Origin: CADCTB01 sp963768975
GTDB taxonomy: Bacteria > Actinomycetota > Acidimicrobiia > Acidimicrobiales > AC-14
DNA length: 64,000 bases
Direction of reading: 5' to 3'
NCBI GenBank assembly: GCA_963768975.1
Contig: CAVYKB010000004.1
Location: forward strand, 1 to 64,000
Positions 1-8,200 of this stretch are shown one piece after another. Positions within the stretch are counted from its first letter, which is position 1. Each line of letters opens with the position of its first letter. The notes beneath the pieces are model-generated. The model was not told the DNA's origin and made no database searches. It worked only from the letters and a program-made list of their open reading frames with translations. Both the position numbers and the translations under genes were made by a program.

Positions 1-251
1 TGCCGGTGTCGGCGGCGGGTGCGACGGTGCGGTCCCGAGGGGAGTCGGGAACAATCTCACGAGTGCGGGCGGTTGACCGTCGTGTCCTCACGTCTGCCAT
101 TCGCGAATCTCCTGCGAGCCATGGTCGAAGCCGACCGGTAGGTGTGCAAGGCCCGTGTTCCGAACCTATAGATGCAGTCTACATCTAGCCAAGTCGCATT
201 TCAGGTGGAACTTTTGGTTCTGAACCGGAAACCCGGTGCGACACTGGAACC
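1..251. other. Leader region without a supported gene
   Basis: No reading frame here has recognisable protein character. A 60-codon open frame on the + strand (6-188) is arginine/serine-rich and looks random. The stretch is noticeably less GC-rich near 180-230 than the genes around it, which fits an intergenic region ahead of the SIS-HypC gene, but I see no clear -10 box or ribosome binding site. Confidence 0.5.
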
Positions 252-965
252 GTGACCATGGCTACGAAGCAGACGCTCGATGACGCCGGCCGCGTCGCCG
301 ACGACCTGGCCCGGGCCTCCCTGGCCCTTGCCCGGCGCTTCTCCGCTGGCGCCACGATGTGGTGCGCGTCGCCGAACTGGCCGTTCCACGCCCACCACGT
401 GGCCGTCGAGTTCGTCCATCCCGTGATCGTGGGCAAGCGGGCGCTCCCCGCAGTCACCGTCCCGCCTGCGGCCGACATGGTGGCCACCCTGCGCGCATCG
501 GTCAGCCCCGGCGACATCGTGCTCGCCCTGGCCGGCGCCGATGACCCCCGGGTGCTCGACGCCATGCGCCGGGGGCCGGCGTGGGGTGTCGAGACCGTCT
601 GGATCGGCGCCGGCTCGCAGCGGCCGGCGCCCGGCGCGGCCGATCACGTCATCTGGGTCGACACCGACGTGCCGCTCGAGGCCTCAGAGCTGTTCGTCCG
701 CATCTACCACCTGCTGTGGGAGCTGACCCACGTGTGCTTCGAGCACCCCGGCCTGCTGAAGCCGGAGCCGGAGTGCACTGATGAGGTGTGCATCACCTGC
801 TCCGACGAGGGTCGGCCGGCCGAGGTAGTGACCGTCGACGGCGACGAAGCCCTCGTCCGTACCCCCGACGGGCAGGAGCGCATCGACGTCTCCCTTATCG
901 ACACTCCCGCCCCCGGGGATCTGGTCCTGATCCACGCCGGCTTCGCCATCCAGTCGAGCCACTGA
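252..965 (+). CDS. SIS domain fused to HypC-like hydrogenase maturation chaperone
   Basis: The protein has about 237 residues. Residues 1-165 look like a phosphosugar-binding SIS domain (a TVPPAADMVATLRASVSPGDIVLAL-type beta/alpha core). Residues 180-237 resemble HypC/HupF: a cysteine patch CTDEVCITC, then a small beta-barrel ending DLVLIHAGFAIQ, which closely follows the HypC ending. HypC carries iron/CN/CO ligands with HypD during NiFe hydrogenase assembly. The downstream SIS gene overlaps its stop codon (TGATG), so the two are coupled. Similar SIS and HypC genes occur in actinobacterial NiFe-hydrogenase clusters, but no hydrogenase subunit is visible here; it may lie upstream of the window. 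GTG at 252 or ATG at 258 could start translation. The family calls are from motif recognition only. Confidence 0.75.
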   Translation: MTMATKQTLDDAGRVADDLARASLALARRFSAGATMWCASPNWPFHAHHVAVEFVHPVIVGKRALPAVTVPPAADMVATLRASVSPGDIVLALAGADDPRVLDAMRRGPAWGVETVWIGAGSQRPAPGAADHVIWVDTDVPLEASELFVRIYHLLWELTHVCFEHPGLLKPEPECTDEVCITCSDEGRPAEVVTVDGDEALVRTPDGQERIDVSLIDTPAPGDLVLIHAGFAIQSSH

Positions 966-1655
966 TGCCCGAGACCACCGACTTCCTGTACCCGTTCATC
1001 GAGGGCGACGAGACCGACGCCGAGGAGCTCCTCGAAGACCTGGCCCGCTCGGCCCAGGCCAAGTGGCGCCAGAGCACCAAGCTACGCGATGCGACGATGG
1101 CGCTCAACGAGGCGGATTCTGGCCGCCGCCGGCGCGGCTATGGCCGAGCGGTTCTCCGCCGGCGGGCGGCTGTTCACCTTCGGCAACGGGGGCAGCGCCA
1201 CCGACGCCGAAGCGGTGGCCCACCTCTACACCCAGCCGCCGGCGGGCGCGGCTCGCGCCGATGACCCCGCTCCCAGGGCCGCTCGGGCCCTGGCTGCCCG
1301 CTCACTTGCCGAGGACCAGGCGGTGATGACCGCACTGGGCAACGACGTGGGCTTCGAGCTGGTGTTCTCCCGCCAGCTGATCGCCCACGGCCGCAAGACC
1401 GACATCGCCATGGGCTTCTCGACAAGCGGCAACTCCGACAACCTCATGCGGGCATTCGCCGAGGCCCGCAAGCAGGGCATGCTCACCATCGGCATCGCCG
1501 GCACCGACGGCGGGCGCATGGCCGCCGAGGGCAGCCCGGTGGATCGGTGCTTCGTCGTCCGCTCCGACAGCGTCCACCGCATCCAGGAGTCCCAGGCCGC
1601 CCTGAACAACGCCCTGTGGGCCGCCGTCCAGGACGCCCTCGCCGCCAACGCTTAG
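965..1655 (+). pseudogene. SIS-domain phosphoheptose isomerase-like protein, frameshifted
   Basis: The gene resembles the GmhA/D-sedoheptulose-7-phosphate isomerase type of SIS protein. The N-terminus (from ATG 965, MPETTDFLYPF) reads in one frame to about 1112, then the core (ILAAAGAAMAERFSAGG, GNGGSATDAEAVAHL, FSTSGNSDNL, GIAGTDGG) continues in the next frame to the stop at 1655. Dropping a single base around 1111-1116 (GAG GCG G ATT) restores one ORF of about 229 codons, giving NEAILAAAG at the joint. The start overlaps the previous stop by one base, so it belongs with the SIS-HypC gene. In hydrogenase clusters such isomerase-like proteins are accessory genes of unclear role. It could be a sequencing indel or a real inactivating mutation. 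Confidence 0.7.
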
Positions 1656-2092
1656 GCGGGCTTGCGGCCGATCTGGAGCGGCGACCGGCAGGTGCAGAGG
1701 GCTTCCTCGCACCGGTGCACGCCCTCGTTGCTGGCCAGGCGGTCCAGGACGCTCGTCAGGGTGCCCCGAAGTGACTGGAGCTCGGCGATGCGCTGCTCGG
1801 TCTCGGCCAGCTTGCCCTCGACCAGGGCGGCGAGCTCGGGGTGGTGGTCACCGCAGCAGCCCTCGGCCACATGCAGGAACTCCTTGGCCTCGCTCAGCCG
1901 CAGGCCGAGAACCTTGGCCCGGTTGACGAGCTCGATTCGCCGCAGCGCCTCAGCGTCGTACAGGCGGTAGCCGGCGTCGGTACGAGCTGCGGGTTCGACA
2001 AGGCCGAGCTCTTCGTAGTGGCGCAGCGCCTTGCGGGTGAGGCCGGTGCGGCGGCCGATCTCGGCCACGCCCAGCAGACCGTCGGGGACCAT
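1652..2092 (-). CDS. MerR-family transcriptional regulator, probably metal- or thiol-responsive
   Basis: A 146-residue protein with a typical MerR winged helix at its N-terminus (GVAEIGRRTGLTRKALRHYEELGLVEPAART, then GYRLYD) and a dimerisation coiled coil (ELAALVEGKLAETEQRIAELQSL). Two cysteine clusters, GCCGDHH at mid-protein and CEEALCTC near the C-terminus, could bind a metal ion as in the ZntR/CueR branch, but the ligand is unknown. ATG at 2092 is chosen because a TACCGT hexamer lies 7 nt upstream, the leaderless pattern seen elsewhere in the window; in-frame sequence further upstream is shadow. Its stop overlaps the end of the convergent SIS gene by 4 nt. Confidence 0.85.
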   Translation of the reverse strand: MVPDGLLGVAEIGRRTGLTRKALRHYEELGLVEPAARTDAGYRLYDAEALRRIELVNRAKVLGLRLSEAKEFLHVAEGCCGDHHPELAALVEGKLAETEQRIAELQSLRGTLTSVLDRLASNEGVHRCEEALCTCRSPLQIGRKPA

Positions 2093-2135
2093 GCCTCCGA
2101 CGGTACAACCCGGCCCTGAGGGCCAGGAGGCGACC

Positions 2136-2360
2136 TCAGGAGGCGGGACCGTAGGGCTGGCTGGCGTTCTCGTAGCAGTCGACGTGGTAGTGCTCGACCC
2201 GCTCCCAGACGCCCTCGGTGTACACGTTGGCGATGACCTGCTGCAGCTTGCTTTTGGCCCGGAACTTGACCGGCAGCTTGCACACCGCGCACGTGGCGGT
2301 ATTGCCGGCCTCGATGTATCGCGAGACGGCACGGCTGGTGAAGATGCTCTGAACGGCCAT
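2136..2360 (-). CDS. Small conserved-looking protein with CxxC and HxxxC motifs
   Basis: About 74 residues from ATG 2360. The pattern CAVC followed 33 residues later by HYHVDC looks like a zinc site of four ligands, with a basic helix KFRAKSKLQQVIANVY between them. I do not recognise the family. The open frame extends upstream to 2645 but that part falls in a palindrome-rich spacer and has no protein character. It sits 43 nt upstream of the MerR gene on the same strand and could be co-transcribed with it. Confidence 0.6.
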   Translation of the reverse strand: MAVQSIFTSRAVSRYIEAGNTATCAVCKLPVKFRAKSKLQQVIANVYTEGVWERVEHYHVDCYENASQPYGPAS

Positions 2361-2782
2361 GTTCGACTTATCGGCACCCCACCCCTCGTGGTTGAGCGAT
2401 TCCGGCCGGACTTGACGCCGGTTCCGCCATCTGCCAAGTTTCTCTCGTCGGGGCCCGGGGTGCGTCCGCCGTGCACCCCAGCCCCGACGCAGACCTTCGG
2501 TCGTAACTGCGACGTCCCGCCTCCGGCGGGGCGTTCGTCTTTTCCGACCAGGCAAGCCGGAGAATCGGCCTTCGGCCGATTGCCCGGCGCCTGCTCGGTG
2601 CCGGTGGCCCGCAGTCTGCCTCCGGCCGACGACCGCCTCCGTCATCAGTCCCGCCTTCGGCGGGACGACCTGCTGGCGTTATAAGCCGGGTCCGGCACCG
2701 ACGGGGCGCAGCGCGAAGCGCTGCCTGACCCGTCGGAACAGCAAGGCGCCCGCCGGAGGCGGGGCTACGGAGTTGTGTCGTC
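2361..2782. repeat. Palindrome-rich intergenic spacer (REP-like hairpins)
   Basis: About 420 nt with no gene but many short GC-rich inverted repeats with TTC, TTCG or CTCCGG turns. Clear ones are 2563-2581 (AATCGGCC/GGCCGATT) and 2648-2666 (GTCCCGCC/GGCGGGAC); weaker ones occur near 2514-2533 and 2708-2765. The region separates two minus-strand genes. It may be a cluster of repetitive extragenic palindromes. I see no transposase, no spacer pattern of a CRISPR and no tRNA fold. Confidence 0.6.
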
Positions 2783-2809
2783 GCCTCCGGCCACTACGTG
2801 GCCGGAGGC
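2783..2809 (-). terminator. Strong hairpin spanning the pseudokinase stop codon
   Basis: A perfect 12-bp stem (GCCTCCGGCCAC / GTGGCCGGAGGC) with a 3-nt loop. On the minus strand the TAG stop of the kinase-like gene (2794-2796) falls at the loop. No T-tract follows, so it may act in 3'-end formation or mRNA stability rather than as a classic intrinsic terminator. Confidence 0.55.
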
Positions 2810-4473
2810 TGGAAGCTGTCTTCGAACCTGTCCATGAACGCCTTTACGATGCCCCAGTCGGAGTGGCGGGCTTCAAAGTTCAGGGTGAAGCCCTTGGCGC
2901 CGGTGACCACGCCCAGGTCGAGGTTGTGGAGCTGGACGTCGCGCCGGACGTAGGTGAACTCCCACTCCGCGGCGTTGTACCCGCGGAACTCGCGCGGTTC
3001 GAGGCGAATGCGGCTGTAGCTCTCCTGCTCGCTGCGGAAGCGTCGCTCCAGGTCCAGCCAGGCGGCCTCGGCCGAGCGGGCGTTGGAGTCCTGGACCACG
3101 ACCCGCAGGGCGGCCGCGGATCCGGGGTGGCGGAAGTCGGTGTAGTTGTTCTCCCGGGTGATCCGCCAGTCCGACGGGTAGTCGATGGTGAAGCCGGTGG
3201 CCGGGTCGGTGTACTTGTCCCAGTCGACCGAGGCGATGATCCGGTTCGAGCGCCCGTCGTCGGTCAAGATCTCCCGCCCGTTGGTGAACAGGATGGCGAT
3301 GAGCACGAGCGTGGTCAACGCGGAGATGATTGCGACCCACGGGCTGGTCTTGCGGGGCACGGGCCACGGCGCCGCCGGCTCCCGGTGCTCCTCCTCGGGC
3401 GTGAAGATCACCGGCGGGCGCCCGGGATCGGGCGAGAACATCCGAGCCAGGGCTTCCTTCGGGGCCAGGGGCGCCGGCGGCGGCACCGGCTCGGCCGGCT
3501 CGTCGGCGATCTGGGAGTCGGCCTCGGCCGCCGGCTCCTCCGCCGGCCCGAAGTCGAGGGTCACGAGGGCCAGGGGGCCGTGCCCGTTCCCGTTGCCGTT
3601 GCCCTCACCCCAGTGGATGACGTCCTCTTCGACGGGGACCTCCGGCTCGGGCACCGGCAGCTTGTCGCCGGCGGCCACCTCCAGCAGGGCCCGGAGCTCG
3701 TCAGCCGAGGGTCGCTCCGAAGGATCCTTCTGGAGGGTGACCTCGAACACACGGGTCAGCGAGCCGGCGTCGGCCGCCGGCCTCGGCGGCTGCGAGGTGA
3801 CGGCCTCGAGGATGGCCTCGGCGTTGTCGCCGCTGAACGGGGGAGCACCCTCGACCGCGAAGTACAGGACGGCGCCCAGCGACCAGATGTCGGCTTGGGC
3901 GGTGCCGGCCTGCTCGGGGGCCATGAAGGACACGCCGCCGACGGCGCCGCTGCGCCCCACCGTCGGGTCGCCGATGAGCGAGGCGATCCCGAAGTCGGCC
4001 AGGCGGACCTGGTCGTCGGGGCCGACGAACACCTTCGCAGGTTGGAGGAAGCGGTGGACCATGTCCTGGTCTGTGGCCGCTTCCAGGACGTCGAGCAGCC
4101 GGATGCCCAGCACCGCGGCCCGCTCGGGGTCGATCGGCCCTTCGGTCCGGACGAGTTGGTCCAGGGTGGGGTGGTCGATGAGCTCGGTGACCACCCAGGG
4201 GCGGTCGCCGTCGTCGACGACGTCGACGATGCGGGCCAGGCCGGGATGGTCGACCGCGGCCATAGCCCGGGCCTCGCGGCGGACCCGGGCGGCGAGGGCG
4301 CGGCGTTGCATGTGGTCGAGCGGGTCGGGGAACCGCAGCTCCTTCACGGTCACCAACCGTTCGGAGATCAGATCCTCGGCTCGCCAGAGGATGCCCATGC
4401 CGCCTTCTTCGAGTGGCTCGATGAGGCGGTAGCGGTCGTCCACCACGCGGCCGGCAGTGACAACGCCCGGCAT
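2794..4473 (-). CDS. Membrane-anchored Ser/Thr kinase-like protein, probable pseudokinase
   Basis: 559 residues. An N-terminal Hanks-type kinase fold (residues about 10-265) has the glycine loop EEGGMGILW, the beta-3 lysine (TVKEL), an intact ADFG and APEQ, and DIWSLG. The catalytic loop is abnormal: HRFLQPAKVFV stands where HRDxKPxN is expected, so the catalytic Asp, the Lys and the metal-binding Asn are all replaced. A proline/acid-rich linker leads to one membrane segment (WVAIISALTTLVLIAILF, about 383-400) and an outer domain of about 150 residues (FTIDYPSDWRI) of the PsbP/LpqN-like kind. ATG 4473 is chosen because TACGCT lies 8 nt upstream. It is divergent from kgd. Phosphotransfer looks unlikely; sensing or scaffolding is inference. 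Confidence 0.85.
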   Translation of the reverse strand: MPGVVTAGRVVDDRYRLIEPLEEGGMGILWRAEDLISERLVTVKELRFPDPLDHMQRRALAARVRREARAMAAVDHPGLARIVDVVDDGDRPWVVTELIDHPTLDQLVRTEGPIDPERAAVLGIRLLDVLEAATDQDMVHRFLQPAKVFVGPDDQVRLADFGIASLIGDPTVGRSGAVGGVSFMAPEQAGTAQADIWSLGAVLYFAVEGAPPFSGDNAEAILEAVTSQPPRPAADAGSLTRVFEVTLQKDPSERPSADELRALLEVAAGDKLPVPEPEVPVEEDVIHWGEGNGNGNGHGPLALVTLDFGPAEEPAAEADSQIADEPAEPVPPPAPLAPKEALARMFSPDPGRPPVIFTPEEEHREPAAPWPVPRKTSPWVAIISALTTLVLIAILFTNGREILTDDGRSNRIIASVDWDKYTDPATGFTIDYPSDWRITRENNYTDFRHPGSAAALRVVVQDSNARSAEAAWLDLERRFRSEQESYSRIRLEPREFRGYNAAEWEFTYVRRDVQLHNLDLGVVTGAKGFTLNFEARHSDWGIVKAFMDRFEDSFQPPAT

Positions 4474-4529
4474 GTGGGCAGAGCGTACCCGGTCCGGCCC
4501 CAGGGGGGGTGCCGGTAGAATGGAACCCG
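4474..4529. promoter_or_regulatory. Divergent promoter region between pseudokinase and kgd
   Basis: On the + strand TAGAAT (4516-4521) ends 8 nt before the kgd ATG. On the - strand TACGCT lies 8 nt before the kinase ATG. Neither start has a Shine-Dalgarno sequence, so both transcripts are probably leaderless. No convincing -35 box is visible. Confidence 0.55.
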
Positions 4530-7500
4530 ATGTCACAGGAACGCCAGGCGAGCTTCGGCCCCAATGCCTGGCTGGTCGACGAGATGTACGACCGGTACCG
4601 GGCGGACCCTTCCTCGGTCACCGAGAGCTGGCGTGACTTCTTTGCCGACTACCGGACCGACGGGACCGGCTCGGCGCCGGCCCCCGCCGCCGAAGCCGCA
4701 GCCGCACTGGCCCCGAAGCCGGCGCCGGCTACGAAGCCCGCCCCGCCCGCCGGCGGGCCCGACGTCCGGCCCCTCCGGGGCGGCGCCGCCCGCCTGGTGG
4801 CCAACATGGAGGCCAGCCTGGCGGTACCCACCGCCACCAGCGCCCGGGTGGTGCCAGCCCGGCTGCTGGAGGTCAACCGCAAGGTCCTGAACGGGTACAT
4901 GGCCCGCACCGGCGGAGGCAAGGTGAGCTTCACCCACCTGATCGGCTACGCCGTGGTCAAGGCGCTCGACGCTGTGCCCGCCATGCGGTCGGTCTTCGTC
5001 GACGGTGACAACGGCAACGCCGGCGTGTCACGCGCTCCCCACGTCGGCCTGGGCCTGGCCATCGACGTGGCCAAGTCCGACGGGTCGCGCACCCTGCTGG
5101 TCCCCTGCATCCGCGACGCCGACATGCTCCAGTTCTCGGCGTTCCACGCCGCCTACGAGGACATTGTCCGCCGGGTCCGCAACAACAAGGTGAGCCCCGA
5201 CGACTTCGCCGGCGTGACCATGACCCTCACCAACCCCGGCACCCTCGGCACGGTCAGCTCGGTGCCCCGGCTCATGCCCGGCCAGAGCGTGATCGTGGGT
5301 GTGGGTGCCCTCGGCTTTCCGGCGGAGTACGCCGGCGCCGACCCCCAGGTGATGGCCCAGCTGGGCATCTCCAAGGTCCTTACCCTCACCTCGACCTATG
5401 ACCACCGGGTCATCCAAGGTGCGGAGTCGGGGTTGTACCTCCAGCGCATCGAGCAGCTGCTGCTGGGTGCCGACGGCTTCTACGACGACATCTTCCGTTC
5501 CCTCGGTGTGCCGTACGAGTCCGTCCGCTGGCGCCGGGACACCAACCCGCTCGACCCGGCGGGCAACGGCGCCGTCCAGCGGGAGAAGCAGGTCCACGTC
5601 CAGACGCTGACCAACATGTACCGGGTCCGTGGCCACCTCATCGCCGACCTCGACCCCCTGTCGTGGAAGGCACCGCACACCCACCCGGAGCTGGACCCTG
5701 CCACCTACGGCCTCACCATCTGGGACCTGGAGCGAGAGTTCTTCACCGACGGCGTCGCCGGCCGCAGCGTCATGCCCCTCGGCGACCTCCTCGGCCTCCT
5801 GCGTGACGCCTACTGCCGGCGCATCGGCGTGGAGTACATGCACATCCAGGAGCCGGACCAGAAGGCCTGGATACAGCAGCAGGTGGAAGGCGTGCACACC
5901 GCCTTCAGCACCGAGGAGCAGCTCCACATCCTCGACCGCCTCAACGCCGCCGAGGCCTTCGAGCGATTCCTGCACACCAAGTACACCGGCCACAAACGAT
6001 TCGGCCTCGAAGGGGCCGAGAGCCTGATCCCGCTCCTCGACGAGATCCTCGATTCGGCGGCCGCCGCCGGCTACCAGGAGGCGGTGCTGGGCATGGCCCA
6101 CCGGGGCCGGCTCAACGTGCTGGCCAACCTGGTCGGGAAGTCGTTCCGCCAGATCTTCCGGGAGTTCGAGGGCGACCTCGATCCTGCGACCACCCAGGGC
6201 ACCGGCGACGTGAAGTACCACCTGGGCGCAGCCGGGAAGTTCGTCGGCCGCTCCGGCGTGAGCCTGGGCGTGTCCCTGGCGTCGAACCCGTCGCACCTGG
6301 AGGCCGTCGATCCGGTGGTGGAGGGCATGGTGCGGGCCCGCCAGGACCTCATCGACGACCCGTCGGCCTTCTCAGCCATGGCCGTACTGATCCACGGCGA
6401 CGCCGCCTTCGCCGGCCAGGGCGTCGTGGCCGAGACGCTCAACCTGTCGGCCCTGCGCGGCTACCGGATCGGCGGCACCATCCACGTCGTCGTGAACAAC
6501 CAGCTCGGGTTCACGACGGCGCCGGCCGAGGCCCGCTCCTCGGTGTACCCCACTGACATCGCCAAGATGGTCCAGGCGCCGATCTTCCACGTCAACGGCG
6601 ACGATCCCGAGGCCGTCGTCCGGGTCGCCCGCCTGGCGTTCGGCTTCCGCCAGCGGTTCCACAAGGACGTGGTGATCGACATGGTGTGCTACCGGCGCCA
6701 CGGCCACAACGAGGGCGACGACCCGTCCTACACCCAGCCGCTGATGTACAAGCAGATCCTGGCCCGGCGCTCGGTGCGCAAGCTCTACACCGAGGCCCTC
6801 GTCCGCCGGGGTGACATCACCATGGACGACGCCGAGCGGGCCCTCGACGACTTCCTCGGCCGCATGCAGCTCGCCCTGGAGGAGACCCGGGTGTCGACGC
6901 CGCCGGTCGTGGCCGACACCGCACCGCCGGCGGTGCCGACCGCGCTCGAACCGGTCGAGACGGGCGTGGCGCGCCACGTGCTCGACCGGGTGGCGACGGC
7001 GATGGACGAAGTGCCATCCGGCTTCACCGTCCACCCCAAGCTGCTCCGCACGCTGCAGGCCCGCCGCCAGCTGTTCGACGCCGGCGAGGTCGACTGGTCG
7101 ATGGGCGAGGCGTTGGCCTTCGGGTCGGTGCTGGTCGAGGGGACCGACGTCAGGCTGTCGGGCCAGGACTCGCGCCGGGGCACGTTCTCCCAGCGCCACC
7201 AGGTACTCGTCGACTACGAGACGGGAGGCGAGTGGCTCCCGCTCTCTGGCCTGGCCCAAGAGGGCGGCAAGCTCTGGCTCTACGATTCGCTGCTGTCGGA
7301 GTACGCGGCCCTGGGCTTCGAGTACGGATACTCCGTCGTTCACGGCGACGCGCTGGTGGCCTGGGAGGCGCAGTTCGGCGACTTCGCCAACGGCGCCCAG
7401 ATCGTGATCGACCAGTTCATCACCGCCGGCCACGGCAAGTGGGGCCAGGCGTCGGGCCTGGTCATGCTGCTGCCCCACGGCTACGAAGGCCAGGGCCCCG

Positions 7501-8150
7501 AGCACTCCTCGGCCCGCATCGAGCGGTTCCTCACCCTCTGCGCCGGCGACAATCTCCAGGTGGTCAACGCCACGACCGCGGCTCAGTACTTCCACGTGCT
7601 GCGCCGCCAGGTCCGTCGCCCGATCCGCCGGCCCCTGGTGATCTTCACGCCGAAGTCCTTGCTGCGGGCCAAGCACGCCCGGTCGCCGATCGGGGAACTG
7701 GAGAACGGGCGGTTCAAGGAGGTCCTCGACGATCCCGGCTTCGTTGACGGGCGTGGTGCGGAGCACCCGGGTGCCCGTCGCCGAAATGATGTGCGGCGGG
7801 TGATCCTGGCGTCCGGCAAGGTGGCCTACGACGCCATGGCCCACCGCGACGAGCACGGGTCGCCTGCCGCCGTCGTGCGGCTCGAGCAGCTCTACCCCTG
7901 GCCGGAGAAGCTGGTCCTCGACACCATCTCCCACTACCCGGCGGCGCGAGAGGTGGTGTGGCTCCAAGAGGAGCCGGAGAACATGGGCCCGTGGAACTTC
8001 GTCCACGGCCGCCTGCACCGCCTCCTGCGGGCCGACTACACCGTGCGGCACGTGAGCCGGCCGGAGTCCGCCAGTCCTGCGTCGGGGAGCCAGACCGTCC
8101 ACCAACGCCAGCAGGCCGACCTGCTCACGGGGGCGTTCGACGGGCTGTAG
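4530..8150 (+). CDS. kgd: Multifunctional 2-oxoglutarate metabolism enzyme (E2-E1 fusion, KGD)
   Basis: 1206 residues, the usual length of actinobacterial KGD/OdhA. Order: a short N-terminal E1 segment (FGPNAWLVDEMYDRYRADP), an Ala/Pro-rich linker (about 50-85), a succinyltransferase-like E2 catalytic domain (about 90-320, ending TSTYDHRVIQGAESG), then a ThDP-dependent E1 dehydrogenase (GMAHRGRLNVL, SNPSHLEAVDPVVEG, HGDAAFAGQGVV, GDDPEAV) and a transketolase-like C-terminal part. No lipoyl domain is present, as in the family. It converts 2-oxoglutarate in the TCA cycle, either as the E1 of a dehydrogenase complex or as a decarboxylase. In actinobacteria the E1 is restrained by the FHA protein GarA/OdhI through Ser/Thr kinases; the divergent kinase-like gene is therefore suggestive, although its catalytic loop is lost. 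ATG 4530 fits family N-termini. Confidence 0.95.
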   Translation: MSQERQASFGPNAWLVDEMYDRYRADPSSVTESWRDFFADYRTDGTGSAPAPAAEAAAALAPKPAPATKPAPPAGGPDVRPLRGGAARLVANMEASLAVPTATSARVVPARLLEVNRKVLNGYMARTGGGKVSFTHLIGYAVVKALDAVPAMRSVFVDGDNGNAGVSRAPHVGLGLAIDVAKSDGSRTLLVPCIRDADMLQFSAFHAAYEDIVRRVRNNKVSPDDFAGVTMTLTNPGTLGTVSSVPRLMPGQSVIVGVGALGFPAEYAGADPQVMAQLGISKVLTLTSTYDHRVIQGAESGLYLQRIEQLLLGADGFYDDIFRSLGVPYESVRWRRDTNPLDPAGNGAVQREKQVHVQTLTNMYRVRGHLIADLDPLSWKAPHTHPELDPATYGLTIWDLEREFFTDGVAGRSVMPLGDLLGLLRDAYCRRIGVEYMHIQEPDQKAWIQQQVEGVHTAFSTEEQLHILDRLNAAEAFERFLHTKYTGHKRFGLEGAESLIPLLDEILDSAAAAGYQEAVLGMAHRGRLNVLANLVGKSFRQIFREFEGDLDPATTQGTGDVKYHLGAAGKFVGRSGVSLGVSLASNPSHLEAVDPVVEGMVRARQDLIDDPSAFSAMAVLIHGDAAFAGQGVVAETLNLSALRGYRIGGTIHVVVNNQLGFTTAPAEARSSVYPTDIAKMVQAPIFHVNGDDPEAVVRVARLAFGFRQRFHKDVVIDMVCYRRHGHNEGDDPSYTQPLMYKQILARRSVRKLYTEALVRRGDITMDDAERALDDFLGRMQLALEETRVSTPPVVADTAPPAVPTALEPVETGVARHVLDRVATAMDEVPSGFTVHPKLLRTLQARRQLFDAGEVDWSMGEALAFGSVLVEGTDVRLSGQDSRRGTFSQRHQVLVDYETGGEWLPLSGLAQEGGKLWLYDSLLSEYAALGFEYGYSVVHGDALVAWEAQFGDFANGAQIVIDQFITAGHGKWGQASGLVMLLPHGYEGQGPEHSSARIERFLTLCAGDNLQVVNATTAAQYFHVLRRQVRRPIRRPLVIFTPKSLLRAKHARSPIGELENGRFKEVLDDPGFVDGRGAEHPGARRRNDVRRVILASGKVAYDAMAHRDEHGSPAAVVRLEQLYPWPEKLVLDTISHYPAAREVVWLQEEPENMGPWNFVHGRLHRLLRADYTVRHVSRPESASPASGSQTVHQRQQADLLTGAFDGL

Positions 8151-8200
8151 ATCCCAGGATCGCACGTTCGCGCCGTGCGGAATGCTTGACTGAGCACGGT

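Noticed and set aside
6..188. 60-codon ORF at the window start
   Set aside because: Random composition, no start signal and no recognisable sequence.
2773..4518. 581-codon open frame opposite the pseudokinase
   Set aside because: Mirror of the kinase gene; composition is Gly/Arg/Asp-rich with no fold signature.
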